Shown here: positions 6,226 to 6,322 of the stretch, in pieces
Layout of the letters: every line of letters starts with the position of its first letter
Numbering within the stretch: position 1 is the first letter of the stretch
Assembly: GCA_003565035.1 (NCBI GenBank)
Contig: PXDP01000002.1
Coordinates: forward strand, 1-6,322
Length of the DNA: 6,322 bases
Reading direction: 5' to 3'
Origin: PVC group bacterium
GTDB lineage: Bacteria; Verrucomicrobiota; Kiritimatiellia; SS1-B-03-39; UBA6053
Notes under the pieces: generated by a model
The model's input: the letters and a program-made list of their open reading frames with translations, nothing else
Told to the model about the DNA's origin: nothing
The model's database searches: none
Position numbers and translations under genes: made by a program

Positions 6226-6322
6226 CCCATCCCATCCATCATTCTGACGTAAATCATTCTGACGCTCTCCTCCCCTGCAAACCTTCCCCATCCCATCCAT
6301 CATTCTGACGTAAATCATTCTG
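6226..6322 (-). repeat. Two-copy CATTCTGAC repeat, cut by the window end
   Basis: An identical 36-nt block occurs at 6226-6261 and 6287-6322, 61 nt apart, reading CCCATCCCATCCATCATTCT, then GACGTAAATCATTCTG. On the minus strand the core is again CGTCAGAATGAT, 3 nt (TTA), CGTCAGAATGAT; in the second copy the window ends inside it. Orientation is opposite to the 49-bp array on the other side of the pseudogene. More copies may follow outside the window. Confidence 0.9.

Overview
The window carries a molybdenum nitrogenase structural operon (nifH-nifD-nifK, minus strand, 5180 down to 1296) with a consensus sigma-54 promoter in front and an intrinsic terminator behind. It lies between the tail of a type I restriction-modification locus on the left and a wrecked nuclease-family gene on the right. 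The nitrogenase proteins are of the strict-anaerobe kind (NifH cluster III; NifD with the roughly 50-residue insert known from Clostridium; a short NifK without the long N-terminal arm). This points to an anaerobic diazotroph. The dispersed CAGAATGAT-type repeats and the long form of the GxxExxY gene remind me of genomes of the Verrucomicrobiota/Kiritimatiellota group, but that placement is from memory and weak.

Layout. 1-305 (+): C-terminal end of HsdR, the restriction/translocase subunit of a type I R-M system. 292-1011 (+): a YgjP-like (DUF45/M48-type) zinc metallopeptidase whose start overlaps the hsdR stop by 14 nt. 1013-1039: a hairpin ending that operon. 1095-1241: two diverged copies of a 60-nt repeat, 87 nt apart. 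1238-1270: the nif terminator on the minus strand. 1296-2681 (-): nifK; 2683-4278 (-): nifD; 4305-5180 (-): nifH. 5231-5246 (-): sigma-54 promoter. 5363-5677: tandem array with an exact 49-bp period. 5714-6191 (+): pseudogene of a GxxExxY-family protein that has lost its nuclease core. 6226-6322: another repeat pair, running off the window end.

The three nif genes are packed tightly (26 nt between nifH and nifD, 1 nt between nifD and nifK) and make the complete two-component enzyme: the NifH Fe protein passes electrons, with ATP hydrolysis, to the NifDK MoFe protein, which holds the P-cluster and FeMo-cofactor. All cluster ligands are present, so the enzyme looks intact. No nifI1/nifI2 pair lies between nifH and nifD, which is unusual for this nitrogenase type. 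No cofactor-assembly genes (nifE, nifN, nifB) follow nifK before the terminator.

The least explained feature is the repeat family. The same core, two copies of CGTCAGAATGAT separated by 3 nt, occurs in all three non-coding stretches: reading on the minus strand left of nif, on the plus strand between nif and the pseudogene, and on the minus strand right of the pseudogene. Both the nif operon and the GxxExxY remnant are therefore bracketed by oppositely oriented copies.
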